A DNA stretch of 64,000 nucleotides from Rubrivirga sp. SAORIC476 (GTDB lineage: Bacteria > Bacteroidota > Rhodothermia > Rhodothermales > Rubricoccaceae): NCBI RefSeq assembly GCF_002283555.1, contig NZ_MVOI01000003.1:62001-126000 (forward strand). The letters run 5' to 3'. The position numbers and the translations under genes were made by a program. Positions 17,156-24,614 of the stretch are shown here, piece by piece. The notes under the pieces are model-generated. The model saw only the letters and a program-made list of their open reading frames with translations. It searched no databases and had not been told where the DNA came from. How positions within the stretch are numbered: position 1 is the first letter of the stretch; every line of letters starts with the position of its first letter.

Positions 17156-17788
17156 ATGACTCGTTCGTTCCTCTCTCGCTCGCTGAGTCTGATCGCCCTC
17201 GCCGCCACCGTCCTCATCGCCGGTCAGGCGCAGGCCCAGACCCCCCAGGCCGTCGCGCAGCGCCTCCAGCAGCGCTACGGCGCCCTCGAATCCCTCCAGG
17301 CCTCCTTCGTGCAGACCGCCGGCGGCCAGCGCCTCCAGGGCACCCTGTCCGTCCGCCGCGACGCGTTCCGCCTCGACCTCGGCGAGCAGGTGCTCGTGAC
17401 CGACGGCGGCACGCTGTGGTCGTACTCTCGCGACGACGACCAGGTCGTCGTGCAGGACTACGAGCCCTCGCGCGTCGGCTTCTCGGTCGGGCAGCTGTTC
17501 ACCAACTACCTCGACGTGTTCCGCGTGACCGCGGCCACGAAGGCCACCATCGGCGGCGTCGCCCACGACGTGCTGACGTTGCGCCCGCGGAGCAGCGGCA
17601 TGTCGGTCCGCGACGCGACGCTCTACGTCCGGTCCTCGGACGCCGTCCCGACGCGCGTCCGCGTGCACGACACCAACGGCGGCACGCTGGCCTTCGACCT
17701 GCGCGACGTGCGCCGCAACGTCTCCCTGCCCACCTCGACGTTCCGCTTCGACGCGCCGCGTGGCACGGAAGTCGTCGATCTCCGCTGA
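17156..17788 (+). CDS. lolA: Outer-membrane lipoprotein carrier protein LolA
   Basis: 210 residues with a signal peptide (about 1-30, ending GQAQAQ). The mature sequence follows LolA: LQQRYGALESLQASFVQTAGGQRLQGTLSV, LVTDGGTLWSYSRDDDQVVVQDY, and a C-terminal strand LPTSTFRFDAPRGTEVVDL. It ferries lipoproteins from LolCDE across the periplasm. The ATG lies behind CCCCCCCTCCC, a typical leader here. A hairpin terminator follows. Confidence 0.9.
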   Translation: MTRSFLSRSLSLIALAATVLIAGQAQAQTPQAVAQRLQQRYGALESLQASFVQTAGGQRLQGTLSVRRDAFRLDLGEQVLVTDGGTLWSYSRDDDQVVVQDYEPSRVGFSVGQLFTNYLDVFRVTAATKATIGGVAHDVLTLRPRSSGMSVRDATLYVRSSDAVPTRVRVHDTNGGTLAFDLRDVRRNVSLPTSTFRFDAPRGTEVVDLR

Positions 17789-17823
17789 TCGCACACGAAC
17801 CGCGCACTCGCGCCGTCCGTTGG

Positions 17824-17851
17824 GCGCGGGGCCACACACGTGGCTCCGCGC
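17824..17851 (+). terminator. Hairpin terminator after lolA
   Basis: Twelve-bp stem with one G-U pair (GCGCGGGGCCAC / GTGGCTCCGCGC), 4-nt loop, followed by CTTCTCTT. It ends 12 nt before the next ATG. Confidence 0.55.
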
Positions 17852-17863
17852 CTTCTCTTGTGC

Positions 17864-18874
17864 ATGACTGACCGAACGAAACGCCTCCTCTCCCTCCTGC
17901 TGAGCCTCGTGCTCGGGGGCGGCCTCCTGTGGCTCGCGCTCCGCAACGCCGACCTCGGCGCGGTCGCCGAGGCGTTCGCGGCGGGCGAGTGGATCTGGAT
18001 GGTGCCGTTCGTCGCGCTGGGCCTCGTGTCGGTCGCCCTGCGGGCGTGGCGCTGGGGGATGCTGATCGACGCCCTCCCCGGCCGCTCCGGCCGCGTGCCC
18101 CTCCGGCTGACCTCGGCGTCGGTCGCCATCGGCTACCTCGTTAACTACGCCGCGCCGCGCCTGGGCGAGGTCGCGCGGACGGCCAACGTGTCGCGCCGAG
18201 CGGAGGCGCCGTTCTCCGCCGTGCTCGGCACCGTCGTCGCCGAGCGCGTGCTGGACGTCGTGATGCTGGCCCTGGCGCTCCTCTCGGTGGTGGCGCTCTA
18301 CGGGGAGCGAGTGCACGCCATCCTGGGCCAGGCCTGGACGTCGCTGGCGGGCCTGCTGGACGTGCCGCTGTGGATGCTGGTCGTGGCCGCGCTGGTCGTC
18401 GCCGGGCTGGGCGTGGGCGTCCTGCTCCTGCTCCGCCGCGGGCGGGGGCGCATCGCCGGGCTCCTGGCCCAGTTCAAGGACGGGTTCACCTCCGTCGGAC
18501 ACACCGGCCGGCCGGGCCTGGTGATCCTCTCGACCGTGCTCCTCTGGGTCTGCTACGGCCTCATGTCGGACCTCCCCTTCCGCCTGCTCGGCATGGACGC
18601 CGCCTACGGACTCGGACCGCTCGACGCCTGGGCGGTGATGGCGGTCGGCGGCATCGGGATGGCGCTGCCCTCACCGGGCGGCACGGGCTCGTTTCACTAC
18701 GCGACGGTGCTCGCGCTGACGCTCCTGTTCGCCGTGGACCCGACGCCCGCGGCGACGTACGCCCTGCTGGTCCACGCCGCCGGGGTCGTGTTCTACTGCA
18801 TCCTGGGTGTGGTCGCGCTGGCGAGCCAGGGCACGTCCGTGGGCGCGGTCGTGCGCGCGCCTGCTGACGCGTGA
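17864..18874 (+). CDS. Lysylphosphatidylglycerol-synthase-TM/AglD-like membrane protein
   Basis: 336 residues with about eight hydrophobic helices. Family segments are the N-terminal LLSLVLGGGLLWLALR, then LRAWRWGMLI, VAIGYLVNYAAPRLGEVARTANVSRR near 85-108, VVAERVLDVVMLALAL near 125, and the C-terminal GIGMALPSPGGTGSFHY near 265. UPF0104/LPG_synthase_TM proteins form the flippase part of MprF and occur alone as AglD-like proteins; this one has no aminoacyltransferase domain. The following gene overlaps by four bases (GTGA). Confidence 0.85.
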   Translation: MTDRTKRLLSLLLSLVLGGGLLWLALRNADLGAVAEAFAAGEWIWMVPFVALGLVSVALRAWRWGMLIDALPGRSGRVPLRLTSASVAIGYLVNYAAPRLGEVARTANVSRRAEAPFSAVLGTVVAERVLDVVMLALALLSVVALYGERVHAILGQAWTSLAGLLDVPLWMLVVAALVVAGLGVGVLLLLRRGRGRIAGLLAQFKDGFTSVGHTGRPGLVILSTVLLWVCYGLMSDLPFRLLGMDAAYGLGPLDAWAVMAVGGIGMALPSPGGTGSFHYATVLALTLLFAVDPTPAATYALLVHAAGVVFYCILGVVALASQGTSVGAVVRAPADA

Positions 18875-19275
18875 GCGGTCGCCTGCGGCTGGCCGCCGCG
18901 CTCGGCTTCGGCGGGCTCGTGGTAGGACTCGTCCTGCTGTCCCGCGACGCCGGCCCGCTCGCCCGGATGGACGCCCGCGTCGAGCTGGCCGACGCGACGC
19001 CGGGCGTCCTCGACACGCTCACCGTCCGCGGACGGCGGGTCGAGGCCTCGGTGAGCGGCATCGTGGTCCAGGTCGGCCCCGGCGACGACGTCTGGATCGC
19101 ATCCGACGGCGACGCATTTGCCTTCCGGTTCGACGACGACGCCGAGGTGGAGGTGGAGGACCACCTGCTGGCGGTCGGTCGCCTGCGTGCTCGCGGGGGC
19201 CGTCGGTGGGTGGAGGTCTCGGCGTGGTCGCGGGTCGAAGCCGAGGTGCGACCTCCGTCGGGGTCCGGGCTCTAA
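18871..19275 (+). CDS. Small anchored protein with a beta-rich domain, unknown
   Basis: 134 residues from a GTG overlapping the upstream stop. One N-terminal helix (about 7-23, AAALGFGGLVVGLVLLS) anchors an acidic, strand-rich domain (DTLTVRGRRVEASVSGIVVQVGPGDDVWIASDGDAFAFRF). This pattern suggests a small OB- or SH3-like barrel, but I do not recognise a family. Overlap implies co-expression with the flippase-fold protein. Confidence 0.6.
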   Translation: MSGRLRLAAALGFGGLVVGLVLLSRDAGPLARMDARVELADATPGVLDTLTVRGRRVEASVSGIVVQVGPGDDVWIASDGDAFAFRFDDDAEVEVEDHLLAVGRLRARGGRRWVEVSAWSRVEAEVRPPSGSGL

Positions 19276-19387
19276 CCATTCAGTCCCACCATCCGACCGT
19301 TCGCCCACCCTGCACGGGCTTGACGCACAGGAGAGCGGTACCGTCTGTGCAGACACCGGCCTTTGGACACACCAGCCCCCGCCCGCC

Positions 19388-19636
19388 ATGGAGCTCACCT
19401 TCGACGCGAACCCCCTCGGCGACCTCGTCCCCGACGAGGTCTATCAGGTCCTCGAAGAGCACAAGCTGCTCAACGAGAAGGGCGTCCGCGACTACCAGAT
19501 CCGCCAGCAGTTCCGCTCCATGCGCGGCAACGACATGCCAGCCTACGAGGCGATCGAGGAGCTCCGCGAGCAGCACCCGTACCTGCAGTTCGACACGATC
19601 CGCAAGATCGTCTACGGCCTTCGGCGCCGCACCTAG
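19388..19636 (+). CDS. Small acidic helical protein, unknown
   Basis: 82 residues, soluble, mostly helical: LVPDEVYQVLEEHKLLNEKGVRDYQIRQQ (shown here in outline only, residues about 13-41) followed by YEAIEELREQHPYLQFDTIRKIVYGLRRR. The order of short helices ending in a basic helix resembles small helix-turn-helix DNA-binding proteins, but the fit is loose. It has a -7-like box (GGCCTTTG at 19358-19365, gap 22 nt) and a long structured 3' region with a strong terminator. Confidence 0.6.
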   Translation: MELTFDANPLGDLVPDEVYQVLEEHKLLNEKGVRDYQIRQQFRSMRGNDMPAYEAIEELREQHPYLQFDTIRKIVYGLRRRT

Positions 19637-19642
19637 GCGCCC

Positions 19643-19667
19643 GGCCGCGCGTCCCTCCCGCGCGGCC
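19643..19667 (+). other. First hairpin of a structured 3' region
   Basis: Nine-bp stem GGCCGCGCG / CGCGCGGCC beginning seven nt after the stop at 19636. A second imperfect hairpin lies near 19697-19721 and a terminator at 19732. Together they could be a processed 3'-UTR RNA of about 130 nt. Confidence 0.35.
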
Positions 19668-19731
19668 CGACGAGTCTCCCCAAGGGTTGGGTGAGAGGGC
19701 CCCGGTCTGAGGACTGGGCCCACAGAGGGAG

Positions 19732-19765
19732 CGGCGGGGCCACGCGGTGGCCCCGCCGTTTTTTT
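19732..19765 (+). terminator. Strong rho-independent terminator
   Basis: Perfect 12-bp stem CGGCGGGGCCAC / GTGGCCCCGCCG, 3-nt loop GCG, then seven T (19759-19765). It ends the 82-residue protein transcript. Confidence 0.9.
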
Positions 19766-19773
19766 GCGCCTGC

Positions 19774-19793
19774 CCGCCTCGGCGCCGAGGCGG
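19774..19793. repeat. Intergenic palindrome, copy 2
   Basis: Perfect 20-bp CCGCCTCGGC / GCCGAGGCGG, six nt beyond the rlmB stop and eight nt after the T-run of the opposing terminator. Confidence 0.85.
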
Positions 19794-19799
19794 AGGGGG

Positions 19800-20582
19800 T
19801 CAGTCCTCCCGGTCCCGCACCGCCGCGAACAGCGCGATGCCCGCCGCGACGGACGCGTTGAGCGACTCCGCCGGGCCACGCATCGGGATCGACGCGATCA
19901 CGTCGCACGCCGCGCGGACGCCCGTCCGCAGCCCTCCGCCCTCGTTGCCGACCACGATGGCGACCGCGCGGTCCCAGTCGTAGGCCCAGACGGTCGTGAC
20001 CTCGGGCCCGCCCGGCCCCTCGTCGTCGGCCAGTCCGACGACCCAGTAGCCGCGCTCCTTGAGCTGGTGGAGGGCGTCGGCGAGGCTGGAGACGCGCGCG
20101 ACGGGGATCTGGAGCGCCGTCCCCGCGCTGGCCTTCACCGCGACGGCCGAGAGCGGCGCCATGCGGCGCTCGGGCACGATGGCCCCGGCGGCGCCCGCGG
20201 CGACCGCGCTCCGCAGGATCGCGCCGAAGTTGCGCGGGTCCTCGATCTCGTCGAGCACGATCAGGACCGGCTTGGTCTCGCGCACGTCGTCCAGCGTCGG
20301 CGCGACGGCCGAGAGCATCCGGTCGATGTCCAGGTACGCGACCGGCGCGACGACGGCCACGACGCCCTGGTGCTCGGCCTGCGGCGCGAGCCCATCGACC
20401 TTCTGCCGAGGCACCATCTGGACGGGAACGCCCGCGGCCCGCGCAGCACGACGGATCCCATCGATCGCGCTCCCGTGGACGCCCTTCTGGAGGTAGACCT
20501 TCTCGATCCGGCCGTCGGCCAGGTCGAGCGCGTCGCGGACGGGGTGGCGCCCGGCGAGGACATCGGTGCGGGAGGCGGGCAT
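19800..20582 (-). CDS. rlmB: 23S rRNA (guanosine-2'-O-)-methyltransferase RlmB (SpoU family)
   Basis: 260 residues. The N-terminal SpoU substrate-binding domain begins LAGRHPVRDAL. The SPOUT knot carries three motifs: motif 1 LDEIEDPRNFGAILRSA near 120, motif 2 IVVGNEGGGL near 210, and motif 3 IPMRGPAESLNASVAAGIALF near 235, which together bind AdoMet. Family members 2'-O-methylate G2251 of 23S rRNA; TrmH-like tRNA activity cannot be excluded. The ATG at 20582 gives the normal family start. A box CACCTTGC lies 50 nt upstream. Confidence 0.92.
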   Translation of the reverse strand: MPASRTDVLAGRHPVRDALDLADGRIEKVYLQKGVHGSAIDGIRRAARAAGVPVQMVPRQKVDGLAPQAEHQGVVAVVAPVAYLDIDRMLSAVAPTLDDVRETKPVLIVLDEIEDPRNFGAILRSAVAAGAAGAIVPERRMAPLSAVAVKASAGTALQIPVARVSSLADALHQLKERGYWVVGLADDEGPGGPEVTTVWAYDWDRAVAIVVGNEGGGLRTGVRAACDVIASIPMRGPAESLNASVAAGIALFAAVRDRED

Positions 20583-20669
20583 GGCGGGTTCAGGGGGCGT
20601 CGTTGGCTGCGCCGACCTTCGGCTCAGGGCTGGCAAGGTGGCGTCACCGCGGACGCGGCGCCACTCTTT

Positions 20670-20694
20670 CGCCCGGAAGAGGCCGGGAACTTTG
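20670..20694. repeat. 25-bp dispersed element, copy A
   Basis: CGCCCGGAAGAGGCCGGGAA then CTTTG. It matches 22 of 25 positions of 28765-28789. Both copies contain a CCGG-CCGG inverted repeat and GAACTTTG, and both lie between two minus-strand genes in the same orientation. Confidence 0.6.
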
Positions 20695-20723
20695 GGCCCG
20701 CGCCATTCCACACCGCGGACGCC

Positions 20724-22121
20724 TCACTCCGCCAGCTCGTCCAGGCGCTTCACGAGTCGCTCGGCCCAGGCCTCGTGCTCGGGCTTCATGAGCACGCTCC
20801 GCAGGACCCGGGCCGCCTCGGCGTCCGCTCCGAGGCCGGGGAGGGCGTGGCCGAGGCGGGAGGCGGACAGCCGGTAGAGGCTGACGAAGACCGGGTCGTC
20901 GGGGTCGTCCATGGCCGCCTGGAAGACGGCGGCGCTCCGGGCGTCGACCTGGGAGACGGACGCCCCTGTCGGCGCGTAGGCGACGATGTCGGTCTCGGGC
21001 GGCAGCAGCGGGACGAGGTGCCGCGCATCGCCGAGGTGCTGGTGGAACGCCCGGGCAGCGCGCAGGCCGGCGGCGAGGATCGGGCCGAGGCCGTCGTCGG
21101 CGGCGAGCGGCAGCGCCTTCAGCGTCAGCCACAGGGCGCCCGCGGCAGCGCCCGGGCGCGAGCACTCCAGGCTGATCTCGCCCAGGTGGAGCGCCGCCGA
21201 GGTGAAGTAGGTGTAGGGCGAGTCGTGTGCGTAGTGGCGTCCGACGGCCGGGTCGGCGAAGAGGACGGCGCCGCATCCGTAGGGCTGGAGGCCGTGCTTG
21301 TGCGGGTCGATCACCACCGAGTCCGCCTCGGCGATCGCGCGGAGGTGGCGGGCGGCGGGCCCGAGGTGGGCGTCGTCGTCGGCCAGGAGGCGGAAGAAGC
21401 CGCCGTACGCGGCGTCGACGTGGACGCGGGCGCCGTGGGCGCGGCAGAGCGGGATCGCGTCCGCGAGGGGGTCGATGGCGCCCAAACCCGTCGTGGTGGC
21501 CGTGAGCACGACGGTGCCGACGGCGCCGGTCGTCAGCGCATCCTCCAGCGCCCCGAGGTCGATCCGCCCGGCGTCGTCGCTGGGCACGACGGTGCAGTCG
21601 AGGCCGAGCACGTGGGCCATCCGGCTGTGCGTGTAATGGCCCTCGGCGCTGACCGCGATGCCGCGCCCGCCGGTCTCCTCGCGCGCTACGAACAGCGCCT
21701 CCAGGTTGGCGACCGTCCCGCCGCCGGTCAGGTGCCCCAGCGGCGTCCCGAACCCGACCATCCGCGCCAGATCGGCGACCACCTCCTTCTCCATCTCGCT
21801 CGTCGGCGGGCCGCCGTCGAGCGCGTGGTTGTTGGGGTTGATGCGCGCCGCGATGGCGTAGGCCGCCAGTGCCACCGGGTGCGGCGGCTTGAGCATCTGC
21901 CCGGCGTAGCGCGGGTGGCCGAACGGGTACATGCCCGGCCTCTCTCCTCGCGGGGGCGCCGTCATCCGCCCCAGGTACTCCTCCACCGCTTCCCCGAGGC
22001 GGGCGGTGTCGACGGCCATCGCCGGGTGCGGGTCGGCCGTGCCGAAGCCCGCGTCCCAGGCGTCGAGGGCGGCGAAGCCGTCGCGGATCAGGCCCAGCGG
22101 ATCGGGGACGGACCGGCTCAT
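20724..22121 (-). CDS. Group II PLP-dependent decarboxylase
   Basis: 465 residues. GHLTGGGTVANLEALF near 130 contacts the cofactor phosphate, HVDAAYGGFFRL near 235 holds the Asp that pairs with the pyridine nitrogen, and DPHKHGLQPYGCGAVLF near 285 contains the Schiff-base Lys. These are the blocks of the glutamate/aromatic-L-amino-acid/tyrosine decarboxylase family. The substrate is not evident; the sequence is not a clear GadA or DDC. The ATG overlaps the lgt stop (ATGA), so the two are co-expressed. Confidence 0.9.
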   Translation of the reverse strand: MSRSVPDPLGLIRDGFAALDAWDAGFGTADPHPAMAVDTARLGEAVEEYLGRMTAPPRGERPGMYPFGHPRYAGQMLKPPHPVALAAYAIAARINPNNHALDGGPPTSEMEKEVVADLARMVGFGTPLGHLTGGGTVANLEALFVAREETGGRGIAVSAEGHYTHSRMAHVLGLDCTVVPSDDAGRIDLGALEDALTTGAVGTVVLTATTTGLGAIDPLADAIPLCRAHGARVHVDAAYGGFFRLLADDDAHLGPAARHLRAIAEADSVVIDPHKHGLQPYGCGAVLFADPAVGRHYAHDSPYTYFTSAALHLGEISLECSRPGAAAGALWLTLKALPLAADDGLGPILAAGLRAARAFHQHLGDARHLVPLLPPETDIVAYAPTGASVSQVDARSAAVFQAAMDDPDDPVFVSLYRLSASRLGHALPGLGADAEAARVLRSVLMKPEHEAWAERLVKRLDELAE

Positions 22122-23089
22122 GCGGCGACCGGCACGGCCTCGGGCGTCGCGCCGGGAGTGTCGTCGCGCCGCTTGGTCGTCAGCACGAGGCCGACGACGC
22201 CCGCGATGATGAAGCCGATCGAGATGATCTGCGACTGCGGCAGCCCGAACGCCGCGTCCGGGTTGACGCGGATGAACTCGATCAGGAAGCGCTCGGCGCC
22301 CGCGAACACGGCGTAGAGCGAGATCAGCCAGCCCGCGCGGAACGGATTCTTGCGGAGCACCCACAGGATGCCCGCCAGCACGCTCGCCATCGCGAACTCG
22401 TAGAGCATCGTCGGATAGACGCCCGTCGGGTTGGCCAGCGCACATTCGGCGCCACGCTGGGTCGCGTTGTAGACGACCGGGTCCATCTGCCCGAGCATGT
22501 TGTTCGGGAACGTCTCGCTCCAGAGCCAGCCTGGCAGCCAGCCCGGCTTGTCGTCCAGCGACGAGCACACGCCCCAGTCGCCGTCCCCCGAGAGGTAACA
22601 GCCGATGCGGCCGATGCCGTATGCGAACAGCAGGCCCGGCGCGGCGGCGTCGGCGAGGTGGGCGCGGGAGACGCCCTTCTTCTTCGCGTACCACAGGATG
22701 GCGATGGAGCCGAGCAGGATGCCGCCGTAGACGGTCAGCCCGGAGCCCGAGAAGATCATCCCCAGCGGGTCGGCCGTGAACTCGTCCCAGTAGTCGATGA
22801 TGTGGAACAGCTTGGCGCCGAGCACGCCGAAGCCGCCCGCCATGAGCGCCATGTTCCAGAGGAGCACCGACGGACTGGCCTGGACCGTCTTCTCGCGCCC
22901 CTTGTCGTCCTTGACGGTATCGCGGACCGACTTCATCCAGCCGAGCGCATAGCGGCGGTCCACTTCGACCCGCGTCATTGCGGTCGCGACGAGGATCCCG
23001 ATGGCCACCATGAGGCCAAAGGCGTAGAGGTCGATCGGGAAGTCGAACCCGAAGAGGTCGCGCGTGAGGTCGCTGATCCGGGGGTACAT
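22118..23089 (-). CDS. lgt: Phosphatidylglycerol:prolipoprotein diacylglyceryl transferase
   Basis: 323 residues with seven hydrophobic segments. It transfers diacylglycerol to the lipobox Cys of prolipoproteins at the inner membrane. Lgt signatures are SGLTVYGGILLG near 116, AYGIGRIGCYLSGDGDWG near 155 (essential Arg and Gly), YPTMLYEF near 225, and ERFLIEFIRVNP near 265. A polar insertion (about 50-70) with KDDKGREKTVQ is longer than in E. coli. A TAGCTTCC box lies 20 nt upstream. It heads the two-gene unit with the PLP decarboxylase. Confidence 0.95.
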   Translation of the reverse strand: MYPRISDLTRDLFGFDFPIDLYAFGLMVAIGILVATAMTRVEVDRRYALGWMKSVRDTVKDDKGREKTVQASPSVLLWNMALMAGGFGVLGAKLFHIIDYWDEFTADPLGMIFSGSGLTVYGGILLGSIAILWYAKKKGVSRAHLADAAAPGLLFAYGIGRIGCYLSGDGDWGVCSSLDDKPGWLPGWLWSETFPNNMLGQMDPVVYNATQRGAECALANPTGVYPTMLYEFAMASVLAGILWVLRKNPFRAGWLISLYAVFAGAERFLIEFIRVNPDAAFGLPQSQIISIGFIIAGVVGLVLTTKRRDDTPGATPEAVPVAA

Positions 23090-23109
23090 CGGGCGTCGGG
23101 GGTGGCGCG

Positions 23110-23117
23110 GGAAGCTA
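23110..23117 (-). promoter_or_regulatory. Putative -7 box of lgt (TAGCTTCC)
   Basis: Minus strand, 20 nt before the ATG; one of the TAGCTTnn group shared with metG, the pullulanase gene and the YfcC gene. Confidence 0.5.
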
Positions 23118-23141
23118 GGGACGGACGGGACGAACGCGCGC

Positions 23142-24434
23142 CTACGGTGCGTCGCGCGTGAGCGCCAGGGCGAGTTGGTCGATGGGCACGGTCCGCTGTG
23201 CGCTGGCGCCGAGGTCGCGGACCTGTGCGACGCCCGCCGTCAGTTCGTCGTCGCCGAGGATGACGGCGACGGCGGCCTGCGACCGGTCGGCTGCCTTCAT
23301 CTGGGCCTTCATGGACCGGCCGCCGAGTGCGAAATCGACCGCCAGCCCGGCGCGGCGGAGCGTCTGGGCGAGGCCGAACCCGGCCGCCTCGGCCGCGTCG
23401 CCGAGGCAGACGAGGAACACGTCGGGGCGCGGCGCCTCGGGCAGGACCACCTCCTGCTCGGCGAGCGCGATGAACAGCCGCTCGATGCCTGCCGCGTAGC
23501 CGACCGCCGGGACGGGCTTCTTCGAGCCGACCGCCTGCGCGAGCCCGTCGTAGCGCCCCCCTGCGGCCAGCGCCCCCTGCGCGCCGAGCGCGTCGGACTC
23601 CAGTTCGAACACCGTCCGCGTGTAGTAGTCCAGGCCGCGGACGAGCAGCGGGTCCTCGACGTAGGGCACGCCGAGGCCGTCCAGGAGGCCCTTCAGCGCG
23701 TCGTAGTGGGCGCGGGCGTCGTCGCCGATGAAGTCGGTGATGCGGGGCGCGTCGGCGAGGAGAGTACGTTCGCGCTCGTCCTTGGTGTCGAGGATGCGGA
23801 GCGGGTTGGCCTCCAGCCGCTGCCGGCTCGTCGCCGAGAGGACGTCCGCGTGGGGCGCGAAGTAGGCCCGCAGGGCGTCGCGGAAGGCGGGGCGGTCGGC
23901 GGCGTCGCCGAGCGTGTTGAGTCGGAGGCGCGTCCCGGTGATGCCGAACGCGTCGTAGATGGCGCGCAGGTTGGCGATGACCTCGGCGTCCGCACGGGGG
24001 TCGTCCGACCCGAGCAGCTCGGTCCCGAACTGGTGGAACTGGCGGTAACGCCCCTTCTGCGGGCGCTCGGCGCGGAAGCACGGCCCGATGTAGTAGAGCC
24101 GCTGCGCGCCGCCGCGCTGCTCCAGGTGGTGCTCCAGGTAGGCCCGCATAACGGGCGCCGTGACCTCGGGCCGGAGCACGTACGATTCCTTCGACCGCTC
24201 GACGACGAACATCTCCTTCTGCACGATGTCGGTGGTCCCCCCCACCCCGCGGGCGACCAGTTCCAGCGGCTCCAGCACCGGCGTCCGGATCTCCTCGAAC
24301 GCGAACCGCGCCATCGCGTCCCGGACCACGCCTTCGACCCAGCGCCACGCCGCCGCCCCCTGGATCGTCGAGCCCCCGGAGCTGTGGGCGTCGGGCAAGA
24401 TGTCGAACGTGCCGCGGATCGTCTGGTAGGCCAT
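23142..24434 (-). CDS. hisS: Histidyl-tRNA synthetase
   Basis: 430 residues, class II. Motif 1 is near FEEIRTPVLEPLELVARG, motif 2 is QRLYYIGPCFRAERPQKGRYRQFHQFG, and HisA-type signature LVRGLDYYTRTVFE is near 245. Motif 3 is AVGYAAGIERLFIAL near 300. A C-terminal anticodon-binding domain ends the protein. The ATG at 24434 gives MAYQTIRGTFDILP, the normal HisRS start; a CACCTTGG box lies 24 nt before it. The preceding 40 residues of open frame are leader. Confidence 0.96.
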   Translation of the reverse strand: MAYQTIRGTFDILPDAHSSGGSTIQGAAAWRWVEGVVRDAMARFAFEEIRTPVLEPLELVARGVGGTTDIVQKEMFVVERSKESYVLRPEVTAPVMRAYLEHHLEQRGGAQRLYYIGPCFRAERPQKGRYRQFHQFGTELLGSDDPRADAEVIANLRAIYDAFGITGTRLRLNTLGDAADRPAFRDALRAYFAPHADVLSATSRQRLEANPLRILDTKDERERTLLADAPRITDFIGDDARAHYDALKGLLDGLGVPYVEDPLLVRGLDYYTRTVFELESDALGAQGALAAGGRYDGLAQAVGSKKPVPAVGYAAGIERLFIALAEQEVVLPEAPRPDVFLVCLGDAAEAAGFGLAQTLRRAGLAVDFALGGRSMKAQMKAADRSQAAVAVILGDDELTAGVAQVRDLGASAQRTVPIDQLALALTRDAP

Positions 24435-24458
24435 GCGGGGTGCAGTCGAATGGAGGCT

Positions 24459-24466
24459 CCAAGGTG
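24459..24466 (-). promoter_or_regulatory. Putative -7 box of hisS (CACCTTGG)
   Basis: Minus strand, 24 nt before the ATG; same pattern as the boxes of the 28705 and 25979 genes. Confidence 0.4.
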
Positions 24467-24558
24467 CTCCAGCCGCACCGGCGCCGCCGCGTGCACTCTG
24501 CGAAAAGCGCTGGCAGCCACCCCTCAGGGCAAACTGCCAGCGCGACTCGACCACAGGA

Positions 24559-24591
24559 CTGGGCCGGACGGGCTCACGACGTCCGGCCCAG
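24559..24591 (-). terminator. Hairpin after the T9SS-cargo gene
   Basis: Perfect 12-bp stem CTGGGCCGGACG / CGTCCGGCCCAG with 9-nt loop, 23 nt beyond the stop at 24615. There is no T-run. Confidence 0.45.
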
Positions 24592-24614
24592 CGGGGCTGA
24601 CCTGGGTGGAAGGG

